64,000 nucleotides of DNA from Corynespora cassiicola (lineage: Eukaryota > Ascomycota > Dothideomycetes > Pleosporales > Corynesporascaceae): contig JAEUWY010000015.1 of the NCBI GenBank assembly GCA_022059125.1, forward strand, positions 620,001 through 684,000, given 5' to 3'. Shown piece after piece: positions 1 to 11,319 of the stretch (within the stretch, counting starts at the first letter, position 1; each line of letters opens with the position of its first letter). A model generated the notes under the pieces. It was not told where the DNA came from and did no database searches. It saw nothing but the letters and a program-made list of their open reading frames with translations. The position numbers and the translations under genes are program-made.

Positions 1-1480
1 ATAAAGTTAGCCATCTATGACTCTTATTCGGCGTTCCCTTTCAGACAAGGTCAGTGTATGACATATTGACTGCGGGTATATATAGATCAGGTATCCGATA
101 GTATGTAGCCTTCCTGAACCAGCCTTTTCCAAAGGTTTGAATCACCATCATACACTTGAATTTCCAAGCCCAATCTTTTATCTCGCAAATTGGCCTATTA
201 ACAGCCTTTGCCCCTAAAACAAGAGTCTTACCCCTTTCACAAAGGCACTGTGAGAGATCCAAATCACATCATCCCAACAGCAACACTTCTAATCGAATAT
301 TATGTGCGTCAAACACCATATGATCTGCAGGAACAATTGCAACTACGAAGCAAATGTTCAGGTCGGCACTTGCTCCAAATTTCCGTTCTATGGATATCCT
401 TGTAAAGCCAATAGTATCCCACCTCATGTACTTAAATATCATTACTTTCAAACTCCATGCGACAGGCATCATGAGGAACCTCCGGTAAATAATTTTGCAG
501 TCAAGAAAGACGAAAGTGAGAAGGCTGAGGCTCCGGCTAGTGCTGATTTCCAGACGGAGACAAAACCATCTTCATGATAAGGGTAGTGACTGTCACACTT
601 GTAGTTTTTCTTTCTTTCGAGTCATTCATTTAGATGCTCTATTTTTTTTTATTCATGGTATAGGCTATTTAGAATATGTAAATAAATTCTCTTGACGTAA
701 ATATACATCTCCCAGGGAACACCTCTGTCTCTTCGATTTTGAAAAGCATCAAATTTTGAAGTCTATGAACCCCAGTACACAGGAACAATCTCGAACCAAA
801 AATAGACTTCAGGGAAATGGTAAGAAAGTATCCTAAAGATATGGGTTTCCGTTAAACAGACCTAGAAAGCTGTATTATACAATCATACGTTCAAGGAGAG
901 GTTTTGAGATGTAGATACATCCTGGCTTCTTTAGGTAGTGTTTCCTCGAGGTGCCAATAGCAAAAAAAGGGGGTTATCACTAGTACTAAACAAGAAACAA
1001 GGTGATTTCGTTATAGGGCTGTTTTATGACTATGTGGGAGTTTTAGTAGTGATTCGGGGAGTGTTAGCCACGGGTAAGCATCATATGTGGGAACTAAGAC
1101 TCTTGATTAGACGCCAGCGCTCATATCTCCTCTTAATCAACTACACCGACAAATGTTCAACTGTCCTGATTTATCAAAGTTAGAATAACTTAGATAATAC
1201 AACGCATGCTCCTATATTGTTACCAAACAAGTAGAGAGGCATTGAAAAGTATTTGCGATGGCAAACCTCAAACCTACTTGGCACTAGTATATTATAATGC
1301 CCCCGTGCCCATACACGCCCTGTTATTTTTTTTTTCGTATTCCTTCAGAAGTACCAAAGCTAACAAAATGTCTGATTTGAAATCCCGCCCTTCCATTCTA
1401 CCTGACCGTAAGTAGAGCTCAGGCTTGCTTAGCTCTACATGCCCAATATTGACGATTTAGTAGCTTCGCCTACTTTCAGT
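1..1480. other. gene-free AT-rich stretch
   Basis: No reading frame here is long, conserved-looking or joinable through plausible splice sites. The sequence is AT-rich with short poly-T and poly-A runs (for example near 645 and 1325). I see nothing I can name; it may be old degraded repeat DNA at the edge of the Fmp25 gene. Confidence 0.5.
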
Positions 1481-1767
1481 ACGCCGATAGGCGCCACCGG
1501 AACAAATGGCATTGGGACTAAACAAGATGGCCTACTCAAGGAACTGCAAAAGAAGGAACTTACGAATTAAGAAATTGATATTCTTGGTGAGGAAGCCGGC
1601 CTTCTTAGCCGAAGTGAAAGACGGAAACATCCAGTCATAAACAATCAGGGGGTGCAGGAACTCGTCGTTCACCTAGAAAACAAGTCCCTAGAATTGGTTT
1701 TCAAATAACTTATACCTCCGAAGATGGTTTGCTGACGCTAAGCGAAGAAGAGGAAGAGGAGTTCTAG
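1481..1767 (+). pseudogene. decayed coding remnant, unidentified
   Basis: From 1481 one frame reads as a hydrophilic polypeptide (beginning TPIGATGTNGIG) with a single in-frame TAA at 1568-1570. It continues to a second TAA at 1706-1708, where a frame change opens a further stretch ending in a run of glutamates and a TAG at 1765-1767. Composition is protein-like (Lys/Glu/Leu rich), unlike the flanks. I do not recognise the family. A broken gag-like or host gene fragment is possible, but chance cannot be excluded. Confidence 0.25.
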
Positions 1768-2191
1768 CCAAGATAAAAAAGGAAAAAGAGATGAACAAAG
1801 CCAGAACGGGCCTGTAAACCTAGAACACGATGCAAACCAGGGGGAGGGCATGGTAAGGCGAAGCAAATCGGATGAGCCCCAAATCCTCTAAGGACCAGAA
1901 CCTAGACGAGGAGCCCAGATAGACCTTCTCAAACTGATCAATCAGACCAGGGAGAAGGTCAGAATAACACCATAGATAGTTCAAGTGATTTGATGTATAA
2001 ATTATGTTAGAATGGGGATGCGCCTATGATCCATACCAAGCGCCTAATAGCTACTCTTACAATTGCCCAGGGCTAATTTGCCGATTTGGTATACCACTTT
2101 TGATGTCGAACATTTACAATGAATTCGAAAAGGAGGTTCCTTGAACTCCAATGACCTATTCCCACGTTCCATACTCCAGGTAAGGACGGCA
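1768..2191. other. intergenic, 3' side of the Fmp25-type gene
   Basis: Purine-rich sequence with many stops in all frames. It probably contains the 3' untranslated region of the leftward gene that ends at 2192. No other feature seen. Confidence 0.4.
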
Positions 2192-3994
2192 TTAAATCGC
2201 CGAGTAGACAGCTGTCACACCCCTCCCACACTCTACCTTTTGTTCCATGTTCAACTTCTTTCCCTTAATAGTGACTTTGTTCTTTGGTGTGATCTGGAAT
2301 CGGTGCATCTCCTTCTCACGCAACTGCTTGCCCCAAGGCAAAACACTCGCGGCTCGTTCGGCCTCAGCAGCCTGATCGAGAGGTTGGATATACGTCGGGG
2401 ATGCAACGTTGCTTCGCTTTCCGCTGCCGATCTGGTAGTACTCGTTGTTTCCCCAGAAAAGGATATCACGACCCCAGTTGGTGTCATTCTCGGTCAACTT
2501 CTTGGCTTTTCCAGATACGACAACGTTAGCAACATTGTCCATGACACCGGCGGCATGTGAAGAGCCAACAGACAGGTATGCCAATTTGATGGGCACAACG
2601 CTCGATGTTGATTCGTCGAATTCGAAAAGGCCAGAAAAGGCAGGGATCTTGACAGGAGTGTTCTGCGCATGAATCCAGCGGCCGGTGCCAAGCTGTCCTG
2701 TCAGGCCATATCCAAAAGCCCAGGTATCGGCTGTCACGCGATCCGAGTCTCGCGCAGACGCATTCGGTTTGCGCGCCTCAATCGTCATAAATGAGGTGTT
2801 GCCACCAGCAAAAACGTTGGTCACTGATGCTTGCTGAGCGGTACCAGCGTACAGCTTCTGTGTGGGAACAAGGGAAGGCGCATCGAGGAAGAGAGATTCC
2901 GCATTGAATTCGAAACCCAGCTGGCCAGCACTGTTATCACCAAAAGTGAAGACACGGCCAGCAGCATCGCTGACCAAGCTGTGGTAGTCGCCAGTTGCAA
3001 TCTTCGAGATAGGAAAGCCTTTGAGTGTGGTGATCTCGTGCGGGGTATCAAAGGCACCGGCGGGTCGGGTGCCCCAAGTTAGGCCCGGAATCCCGAGCTG
3101 GCCCTTTGATGGAAAACTCTCGCTACCAGAAGCGAACGAGAACACTCGTCCAGCAGAGGTCAGCATGAGAGCATGCTCTAAACCAGAAGATATCTGGGTA
3201 ACTTTTTCGTTCCAGCCGAGGTTAGATGGGGTCCGGATACGATATGAAATATCATTTCCCCAGGAGCTCCAGAATGGAATCCATGAGCTAGACTTTGGCT
3301 TGGGGCCATTCTTCTGCTCGTCCTGTGACACTGGAATGGAGTAGACAGCGCCCGACGCAGAAAGGGCAATGATGCGATCCTTGGAGATGGCAAGGGAGGT
3401 CAGATTCTTTCCTTGTAAGGTATGGGTAGGCTCCTTTGTGTCCTTAGAGAAGGCTGTGCCCCACTGAAGAAGGTCGCCCTTCTCATCGATAGCTGCGGCG
3501 AAGTTCCTGTCGAGTTTGATGTCGCGGAGCAGTACGCCGTCAAAGAATGGCATCCGCCGTGGCGTCTTGACGAAATTCTCTGAAGAATCTGGCGCTACCA
3601 CCTTGCCCGTATTGGAGCCCCAAGCGTACACGCCAGGATTCTCCCAGCTTCTCTTGACCTGCAAATGCTGCGAGCTGATGATGTCCCGGTTCTCCTCGGT
3701 TGAAGTTGGTTTGCGCCTCGGCTCCTCGAACTTAAGTTCCTGTTCTACCGGAGGTTCTTCTGCGTGCACCTCACGGAAGATGCGCTCGCCTTGGTACCAT
3801 TGGAAGCAGGTGGCGCCAGCCCATAGCGCAGTGACGGTCACGATAGACCGGACGAAATGCTGCTGTCGACGCTGGGCATATGGATGGGCAGCTGCGCGTA
3901 TCTGCGGACGCGTCCTACTCGAGAGGTTCCGATATGATCGCGGGATGTGAGGGGTTCGAAGGGCAGTCCGGGGCAGACATCTAGTGTTGATCAT
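2192..3994 (-). CDS. FMP25: RCC1-repeat mitochondrial protein, Fmp25 type
   Basis: Single-exon gene of 600 residues. The chosen start at 3994 (MINTRCLPRTALRTP) gives an arginine-rich, acid-free mitochondrial presequence; the frame stays open 43 codons further upstream (to 4123), but that extension is less like a targeting signal. A hydrophobic segment near residues 50-65 (SIVTVTALWAGATCF) fits an inner-membrane anchor. After it come RCC1-type blades, visible as VYAWGSNTG, LLQWGTAF, VFTFGDNSAGQLG, TWAFGYGLTGQLG and ILFWGNNEYYQIG. This layout (presequence, one membrane span, degenerate RCC1 propeller) matches yeast Fmp25, reported to act in assembly of respiratory complex III. It lies head to head with COG3 across 376 bp. 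The family assignment is firm; the detailed role is inferred from yeast. Confidence 0.85.
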   Translation of the reverse strand: MINTRCLPRTALRTPHIPRSYRNLSSRTRPQIRAAAHPYAQRRQQHFVRSIVTVTALWAGATCFQWYQGERIFREVHAEEPPVEQELKFEEPRRKPTSTEENRDIISSQHLQVKRSWENPGVYAWGSNTGKVVAPDSSENFVKTPRRMPFFDGVLLRDIKLDRNFAAAIDEKGDLLQWGTAFSKDTKEPTHTLQGKNLTSLAISKDRIIALSASGAVYSIPVSQDEQKNGPKPKSSSWIPFWSSWGNDISYRIRTPSNLGWNEKVTQISSGLEHALMLTSAGRVFSFASGSESFPSKGQLGIPGLTWGTRPAGAFDTPHEITTLKGFPISKIATGDYHSLVSDAAGRVFTFGDNSAGQLGFEFNAESLFLDAPSLVPTQKLYAGTAQQASVTNVFAGGNTSFMTIEARKPNASARDSDRVTADTWAFGYGLTGQLGTGRWIHAQNTPVKIPAFSGLFEFDESTSSVVPIKLAYLSVGSSHAAGVMDNVANVVVSGKAKKLTENDTNWGRDILFWGNNEYYQIGSGKRSNVASPTYIQPLDQAAEAERAASVLPWGKQLREKEMHRFQITPKNKVTIKGKKLNMEQKVECGRGVTAVYSAI

Positions 3995-4370
3995 GTTGTA
4001 CGGCGGCGAAGAAATGGAGCGCGCGGGTGTCAGTGCTCGACAGTTCGACGGTAGGGAGGTGGATTGCAAAGAGAGACCTATGCAATGCTCGAGACGTTCG
4101 ACTACGACCCTAGCAATTAGCAAGAAATCAGGCCCGATGGCTTTTGCGGTGTCGTCGGCGGCGAGATCGAAAGTCTAGAACGTCATGAAGGTTGCTGCTA
4201 TCTCAGCAGACCAGCGATCCGGAGCGGGCAAACTAGCGGGCGGAGTTTATCAGGAGCAGCGCACCCCCACGACATGCGTCGTGGAAGCGAGCAATGCCGG
4301 GGATGGACTTTGGCCGACGCAAGGAACCCCGACATCTTTCATTCTCTACCACGATTGTAATTCCACAGAC

Positions 4371-7089
4371 ATGTACGAGGACTCGTGGTACAGCTCATTT
4401 GTGCCCCGCGCGGCGAAGCCGGCCGATAAGCCAAAGCACCGCCGTCGCGAGTCTCTGCTCAAGCAGCCCAACGTAAGCCCGCCGCCCGCTCTATGGGTAT
4501 GTCGACCATTGTTGATCGTTGATTGTCTTTGCAGGAGAGTCAGGCTGACGTCGAGCGCGTAGAAGGCATTGTCGAGACGATAGAGGAGGCTCCCGAAAAA
4601 GACAATGGCCCGCCGCCGGCCACCGTGGCCAGACGAGCCAAGTCCTACAGTGACTTCTACGACGTTGTGCGCGCCCACCTGAAGAAGGAGAAAGAGCTGG
4701 AGCGCAAGAAGTCGCGCGATAACATCAGCAATGAGCTAGACTTTGCCGAGTGGTACAGCGGTGTCGACGAGGAATTGCTCGAAGCCAGCCATGAGGAGTA
4801 CAAGCTGTACCAGGACCAGCTCCATCTGACACGCAACCACCTCGACAACATCCTCTCCGACACGTCCTCCACCCTCGATGTTCTCTCTTCACTATCCGAA
4901 TCCTTCAAAGTGGTCGATCAGCAGACCACAGCCTTCCGGACACAATGCGAAGGCCTGATAGATGACCAGATGCGCATCACGAAGCTTGCCGACGACATTG
5001 AGCAGAACCTACGATTCTACTTATACCTCGAGCCTATAACCAAGAGACTCAACGCTCCTGGAGCGGCGAGCATCGTACGAGGGAAGGAGTTTACGGATAT
5101 GCTGGAGAATCTTGACAGTTGTCTCGATTACATGCAAGCGCATCCAAAACACAGGGAATCAGGCACATACCGCTCGCGATACCGGCTCCTGCTGACCCGC
5201 GCGCTGACGCTCATCCGGGTGCATTTTACAAACGCGCTCCGCGAGATTGCTGCGGATGTGTCCAAGAGGATAGCGGATCGGCAACTGAACGATACTACCA
5301 TGTCCGCTCTGCTGTATGCTAAATTCCGCGTTGGCGCCCCAGAACTTAAGCAAATGGGACTAGAAATCCAAAAACGCGCAGTGTTGCCGGCCGGAGCGGA
5401 ACCTGGCTCGGAAGCGGAATACCAAAGCCTGATGAACGAGCTATACCAGAGCTATTCGGCTACTCGCGGCCGACTGATCCTTCCCATCGTCACCAAGAAG
5501 ATTGGAGAAATAGCACAGGCACCAAGTACATCCAAAGACCTGGTAGCATTTGCGCGGAGCAGCATCAGCTACATTCGCGGCATATGCTTCGATGAGTATG
5601 ATTTATGGGGCGAATGGTTCGAGGGTGATGGTGGCCTTTATGACTTTCTAGAAGGCATGAGCGAACCGCTTTACGATCACCTTCGCCCGCGAATCATTCA
5701 TGAAACGCAGATATTAAAGCTTTGCGAGCTTTGTACCCTGATCCAGACTCGCTACATGGAGGAAGAAGAGGAGGAGGGCTCGGAAGAAGAAGAGAGCAGC
5801 AAGCTTGACTTTTCGATTGTAGTATATCCGGCCTTGCAAGACGCCCAAAACCGCTTGGTGTTCCTCTCATTGGCTGTTCTTCGCGATGATATCGAGCGAT
5901 ACAAGCCGAAGCCGGAAGATCTTGACTATCCAGCCAAAAACAGGAAGCTGGCCGCTTCTGGGGCAAAGTCGAACCAACCCATCCTTTCAGGGAAGAAGAA
6001 TCCTAAGGCAGATGTTTCGCTCACCCCTCAACTGCCCAAAACACCCACAGTGGTCGAGGAAGATGACACTGACGCGCGTTGGAGCTTTAACACAGAAGCA
6101 GCATTCAAGGATTGGTACCCCACACTGAGGAAAGCCATCTGGTTACTCAGTAAGATTTACCGTCTGGTCCATGTACGCATCTCTCCTAAATCTAGTCTCC
6201 CTCCTGTCTAACACCTTTGCAGTCCTCAGTCTTCGACGACCTCGCCCACCGCATCGTACACGGCACCACCCTCTCCCTCACCTCTGCCTCGACCCAGCTC
6301 TCCAAATCCGCCTCACCCACCGACGCCTCCCTTTTCCTCATCGCCCACCTCCTCCTCCTTAAACAACAAATCGTCGCCTTCGACATTGAATTCGTAACCC
6401 CAGAAACCGACCTCCAATACGACATCACCAGCATCACAAACACCTTCTGGGAACTCCGCTCCCGCGGCGGCCTCTTCAACCCCCGCAACCTCGTCGGCCT
6501 CCTCATTCCAAAAGTCGTCGAAAACATGCTCGATGCAAAGGCAGAGGTAGACGCCCGCCTCCGCCAGGCAATCAACGACTTCACCGCCCAGTTCGTGTCC
6601 CGAATGACGGCTTCCATTCCCGCGAAGCCGGGGGCGAAGATGGCACCTGGTGAGGCTGCGCCTCGCGTCGCCAAAGTGCGCGCTGCCGTCGACCACGAAG
6701 TCCCCTTCCTCCGCGAGAAACTGGAAGACTACATCACCGACCATCGCACGCGCGAGATGCTCGTCGCCGCCGTCATGGAGAGCGTCGCGCAAAAGTACGA
6801 GGAGTGGTTCGATGTCGTGTTCTTAGCGGGCGGCGCGGCGAATGGGACGAATGGCTCCGGGCGCAGCGCAAAGGGTAAGGGCCCCGAAGACGGCGTGTGG
6901 GATCCGGAGGTCTTTGCGGAGTGGGCAGCTGGCGTGTTCAAGGTTGGGGCGAACCTTGGGTTGGGGATTGTGGGGCATGGGCAGGATGGGGACGGGGAGG
7001 GGGAGAGTGAGGGGGATAGTGTTGCGGGGATGAGTGCGCGGTCGGGGACTGAGAGGTCGGGGACGACGGGGATCAGGATTCGGATGTGA
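4371..7089 (+). CDS. COG3: conserved oligomeric Golgi complex subunit 3
   Basis: Three exons, 4371-4472, 4535-6172 and 6223-7089, joined by 62 and 50 nt GT-AG introns, both phase 0, give 868 residues. The product is the Sec34/COG3 subunit of the COG tethering complex, which holds retrograde vesicles at the Golgi. The N-terminal Sec34 domain is clear: the YSDFYDVVRAHLKKEKELE block, the ELDFAEWYSGVDEELLEAS stretch, a coiled-coil segment near residues 130-200, and the LEPITKRLNAPG motif. An acidic Glu-rich linker lies near residue 450, and the helical C-terminal half covers exons 2 and 3. The last 70 residues are low-complexity Gly/Glu/Ser. Length is close to yeast Sec34 (801). Exon 1 begins MYEDSWYSSFVP, and the first intron would be missed by a single-frame reading. 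Confidence 0.93.
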
Positions 7090-7852
7090 GGATGGGGAAG
7101 GAGGGTGGGGAGGTGAGCGGTTTGATTGCTCGGTCGGTATGAGATAGACACTCACAGTATTGAAATTGCAAACCTGGGATTCCTTAATCAGAAGCTGTCT
7201 CCCAAGATCCAGTCCCGCCTCGGCTCAGATGTTTGACGTGCTCTAATAATAGTTATTAGCAGCCACTTGATGCTTTGTCGGCTCCATAATCAACTCTCCT
7301 GATCTGTAAAAAAAAGGCTCTACCGCGCTAAACATCCGGGCCAAGGAAAGGACTGTCGTCTCATCACGTTGGGTGTTGCACAACAGACGGCGGAAAGAGC
7401 ATATCATGAACAAACCTCCCTTTACCCAGCATACACGCAAACTTCGTATACGCCTACGCTGAGCAGAGGCCAGGCTCCAGTATATTCGAGATTAGAAAAC
7501 CATTGGGAATCGCGGGTTAAGCAGCAATCTCCCTCATCATTTCCCAAGCCCCCCGCTCCCCTCCCCCAGCTTTATGCGGAGTTGATCGTACAAGGGCTCC
7601 AACGCCTTTTTCCTTTTTATCTAATGGTATATGGTATAAATTTTTTGTGTGGCCGAGCGAGCCCCAACGATGTTGAATAAGCCAGACTTTTTTGGTAGTG
7701 GGGGAAAAAAATCTTGCCTCGATGATCCCCGTTCATCCATCTGCTCCGATGTTGAAAAAAGATGACAAGACCCAAGCCTTCCTAGAACGCCACGCACATC
7801 AGACCCGTAAACTTCATGAAATATTTACTAGCCATCCCAGAAGCGAAGACGC
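7090..7852. other. intergenic between COG3 and SHMT 3' ends
   Basis: The two flanking genes converge here, so this holds both 3' untranslated regions. It also contains a 146 bp inverted-repeat element (7210-7355, listed separately). The rest shows no coding potential. Confidence 0.6.
7210..7355 (+). mobile_element. MITE copy 1 (146 bp)
   Basis: The ends are imperfect inverted repeats of about 30 bp: CAGTCCCGCCTCGGCTCAGA at the left, and at the right GCGCTAAACATCCGGGCCAA followed by GGAAAGGACTG. The interior GTCGGCTCCATAATCAACT is shared with copies at 26.8, 30.3 and 32.3 kb. It is too short to encode a transposase, so it is a non-autonomous miniature element. Flanking bases are TC on both sides rather than the TA seen at the intact copy near 32.3 kb, so the target duplication has probably decayed. 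Confidence 0.65.
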
Positions 7853-9427
7853 TTAGATGGGAAGAGGGAAGGTGCTGGCCCAGGCAGCAATCTCCTTCTT
7901 GAGGCTGTTGATCTCGTCAACCTCGCCGGAGGCAACCCTGGCCTTGAAGTCCTTGAGCTTGTTGGCCTCCTTGGGAAGCTCGCCCTGGACCTTCTTGCAA
8001 AGCTTGATGCAGGTGTCGATGTAGTTGGCAATCTTCTTGAAGTCCTCCTCGCCAAGACCACGCGAGGTCATGGCGGGGGCACCGATACGGATACCCATGG
8101 GGGTAAGGGCAGACTTGTCACCGGGGGTGGTGTTCTTGTTGCAGGCAATGTTGACCTGCTCAAGGACAGCCTCGACACGGGCACCGTCCAGGTTAAGGGG
8201 CTTGAGGTCAAGGAGGACCATGTGGTTGTCAGTGCCGTCGGTGACGAGCTTGTAGCCGAGCTCCTTGAAGGAAACCTCGAGAGTCTTGGCGTTCTTGATG
8301 ACCTGCTGCTGGTAGGCCTTGAAGTCATCAGTCTGGGCCTGCTTGAGGGCAACGGCCAGGGCAGTGATGGTGTGGTTATGGGGTCCACCCTGGTGACCGG
8401 GGAAGACAGAGAAGTTGATGGGACCCTCAAGGTCGTACAGAGTCTCCTTGCCGGTCTTGGCATCAGTCTTGCGGACACCCTTGCGGAAGAAGATCATGGC
8501 ACCACGGGGACCACGGAGCGACTTGTGGGTGGTGGTGGTGACGATGTCGCAGTAGGGGAAGGGAGAGTTGTTGACGCCGGCGGCGATGAGACCAGAGATG
8601 TGGGCCATGTCCATCATGAGGTAGCAGCCGACCTTGTCAGCAATCTCGCGCATGCGGGCGTAGTCGATCTCGCGGCAGTAGGCAGAGGTACCGGCGACGA
8701 GGACCTTGGGGCGGTACATGAGGGCGTTCTGCTCGAGCTGGTCGTAGTCGATGAGGCCGGTGTCAAGGTTGACGCGGTAGGGGAAGGTCTCAAAGTAGGT
8801 GGAGACGGCAGAGATCCTATGTGCTGTTAGATTCTGACGTGTCGCGTATCATGGGGAGTGTAGCTACGCACTTCCTCTGGGGGGTCTGGTAACCGTGGCT
8901 CAAGTGACCACCGTGGGGAAGGTCAAGACCCATGAGCCTGTCGTGAGGCCTCATGATGGCCTGATAGACCTGCAAGTTGGCGGGGGAGCCGCTCAAGCAC
9001 TGGACGTTAACGCCCCACTTCTCAGCATCGAGACCGAAGGTCTGGAGGGCACGCTTCTGGCAGAGCAGCTCGACGGCGTCGATGTGCTCGTTGCCACCGT
9101 AGTAACGCGCGCCAGGGTAGCCCTCGGAGTACTTGTTGGACATGGGCGAGCCCAGAGCATCGAAGACAGCGCGGGAAGTGACATTCTCCGAGGCGATCAG
9201 AAGGATGGACTCGCGCTGGCGCTGGATTTCCCTCTCCTACTTCCAATTAGCATCCCAAACAATTCAAAAAGGGAACCAGAACACACCATAATCTGAGCGA
9301 CCTCAGAGTCGGTCTCGACCAAGGACTTCTCCATGAGCTGGCGTGAGTCAGTATATACGTCTTCCATTTTCGTGTGGTGCGGGGAACCTACGTCCTGGTG
9401 GGACTTGGGCAGGGCGTAGTTGGACAT
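7853..9427 (-). CDS. SHM2: serine hydroxymethyltransferase, cytosolic type
   Basis: Four exons on the minus strand, 9427-9392, 9337-9287, 9236-8872 and 8816-7853, give 471 residues, the usual length for the cytosolic enzyme. It interconverts serine and glycine while loading tetrahydrofolate with a one-carbon unit, using pyridoxal phosphate. Visible motifs are [12 protein letters not shown] at the N-terminus, [13 protein letters not shown], the tetrahydrofolate-site region [15 protein letters not shown], and [14 protein letters not shown], whose Lys forms the Schiff base. The chosen start ([12 protein letters not shown]) gives the standard cytosolic N-terminus. The frame is open upstream to an ATG at 9541, which would add a 38-residue extension poor in basic residues; I do not favour it. 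The downstream gene COG3 converges on it. Confidence 0.95.
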
Positions 9428-9794
9428 GTTTGCGGTGTTCTGTGGAGTCTGAACAAGAGTGTAGAGAGAAAGGAAGAAAAAGGAAGAGGCACAGGAAGAA
9501 AAATATGCAGAGTAGCGCCCCGTGGAAGGTTTGTCGGCCACGCGATGCTATGGCTCGTTGACTTTTTTGACGAGGGGCAACTGGTGCTAGGCCGAATGCG
9601 GATTAGCACGGGACGGTTTCTCTGCCGGTCATCGGACCCCGACCTCCATCCATTCGACGAAGCTTCTTGTCTGAATTGCACTCGGACGGATTGGACGGAG
9701 TTATTAGACCCCGCGTGAAGCGCCTGAAGTGACGTCTGGGCACTTTATTCTTGCTCCAAGCACACAGGCTTTGCAGCGTCGTTCACCGGCCACG
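9428..9794. promoter_or_regulatory. upstream region of SHMT
   Basis: This 367 bp stretch lies 5' of the leftward SHMT gene and includes its probable 5' untranslated region. A purine-rich run at 9455-9505 on the plus strand reads as a pyrimidine tract just upstream of the SHMT start, a common feature of strongly expressed fungal genes. No other gene is supported. Confidence 0.4.
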
Positions 9795-10150
9795 ATGAGC
9801 GGTCAGAACACCCTGATGTCGCGCGTCTCCAGCTGGATCGGAGGCTGGGGAATTCGGTCCATTGAGACGGAAGATGCCAACAAATGGGCCGACTCCATCC
9901 TAAGCTCCCCACAAGGGCGCCGACGACACGTCTTGTCATCCACTCTGCAGGCCAAAGAAGGGAGGGTGCAGTAAGTGTTTCCGTATCCAATATGTTCATT
10001 GTTTCATTCTCTACATAATACAGTCGCGTTCGTCCTGTCGATCCCATCCATCCGTTCAATCAATACCGTCTGATCATCCATTGCCTGTCCATTCGTCCCT
10101 TGCGTCTGTCGTCCATCATGCATCCTCTGCTGGTCCCCAAAGTCGAATAA
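9795..10150 (+). CDS. candidate small spliced gene, unknown function
   Basis: Two possible exons, 9795-9970 and 10024-10150, are separated by a 53 nt intron with a strong GTAAGT donor and a TACAG acceptor. The joined frame gives 100 residues starting MSGQNTLMSRVSSW; the N-terminal half has a Trp/Gly-rich segment (SWIGGWGIRS) and the C-terminal half is basic and hydrophobic. Without splicing the frame stops one codon past the donor after 59 residues. I do not recognise a family. Support is only the splice sites and the preserved frame, so this could be chance. Confidence 0.3.
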
Positions 10151-10393
10151 ACCCGAACGCCGGTAATGCCAAAATGTCTCTTCAACCGCAGCTAGCTGCA
10201 CCGCATCGCCTCGCATCGCAAAAGGGGTATGTCTTAGTGAACATGGTTCGAGTCGAAAAAAAAAACAGAAGAAAAACACCAAAATTGCCGACTATGCTCG
10301 GCACCAAAGGCACGACAGTCTACTCCTCGTCATGCGCTTCTATTACTCCACGGAACACTTTTTTTTCAAAACGCACTGTCGAGTGCTGTTGGC

Positions 10394-11319
10394 TTAGTCG
10401 TTGTCAGTCAGTTTGTCCAGAACAATGATGCTCAGAATCATGACAAGCAACCCAATGGTCACTATTATGAGTAACACAAAGCCAAACCAGCCGAGAACCA
10501 TGGCGCTTGTCCCGACTCCGGATTTCACGCTTCCATTCCCCATGTCTTGCACAATGGTTGCTGCGGCGACGGAAGCAGTGTGTTGCCATAACACGGAGAC
10601 GAGCACAAAGATGGAGGCAATGAAGATCAGGGCCAGCGCTACCTGCGATACGGGCCGCGAGGGGAAGGGCTTCACATCAACATCAGATCCCGTGCGCTCA
10701 TCCCGCTCTTCGTGCCAACCGGGGAAAGTCGCGAGGAGGATGAAGGTGAAGAAAGCGAGGATGATTGCCACGATCAACAGGTAGGGGAATACGACTGCGT
10801 CCTTGAAGGTCGAGGCGACCCAGACCAGGTTGAGCGGGTCTTGGTCGATGGAGACACCGTCGACGAGGGCGGTGGCGTTGTTGGAGCAGATGTAGTCGCC
10901 GCCGTCCTTGTTGATGCAGATGCCAAAGTATCCGACACGGACAGCGAGCTGCGCGTTGCCGACAATGTTTGCGATGGCGGCCGTCACGCCGGGATCGACT
11001 TGTTCGGTGGAGTAGGTGGGCTCATAACTTTCGTACCACATGGACACGAGGAAGATGCCCGGTATCAGAGGCGAAGTGGACGAGCAGCCCGCCAGTAATA
11101 ATGCTGCAGGGAATTAGCGCATGCCAGGCGGTCGCAATTGTCGCAGGGAAACTCACATAGGAGGATGATAGCGACGGCTATCAGTATCATGAGGACATGG
11201 TGGTATCCCAAAAACGGGATCAACCCTAGAAATGCGCGGTCAGCTCCTGTTTCCTTCCTCTCGAGTCGAGGTGCATTCTACTCACGTTGCATGCTAACCG
11301 CGAACCTCATATTTGCCAT
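10394..11319 (-). CDS. Fig1-domain plasma membrane protein
   Basis: Three exons, 11319-11286, 11225-11157 and 11103-10394, give 270 residues. Four hydrophobic spans are visible: a first at residues 18-40 (VLMILIAVAIILLSLLLAG), then one each near YLLIVAIILAFFTFILLA, VALALIFIASIFVLVSVLW and MVLGWFGFVLLIIVTIGLL. The segment after the first span (GCSSTSPLIPGIFLVSMWYE) and the extracellular VGYFGICIN with a later Cys pair are characteristic of the Fig1 family. That family takes part in low-affinity calcium uptake and cell fusion during mating in yeast and in hyphal development in filamentous fungi. The N-terminal 34 residues come from two short exons that a simple reading would omit. The family call is firm; the role is inferred. 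Confidence 0.88.

Noticed and set aside
7210..7355. Autonomous transposon
   Set aside because: Only 146 bp between the inverted repeats and no transposase frame; kept as a miniature element.
8222..8830. 202-codon plus-strand frame inside SHMT
   Set aside because: Exact antisense of a strongly conserved SHMT exon; composition (Val/Gly/Glu/Leu runs) mirrors codon use on the other strand.
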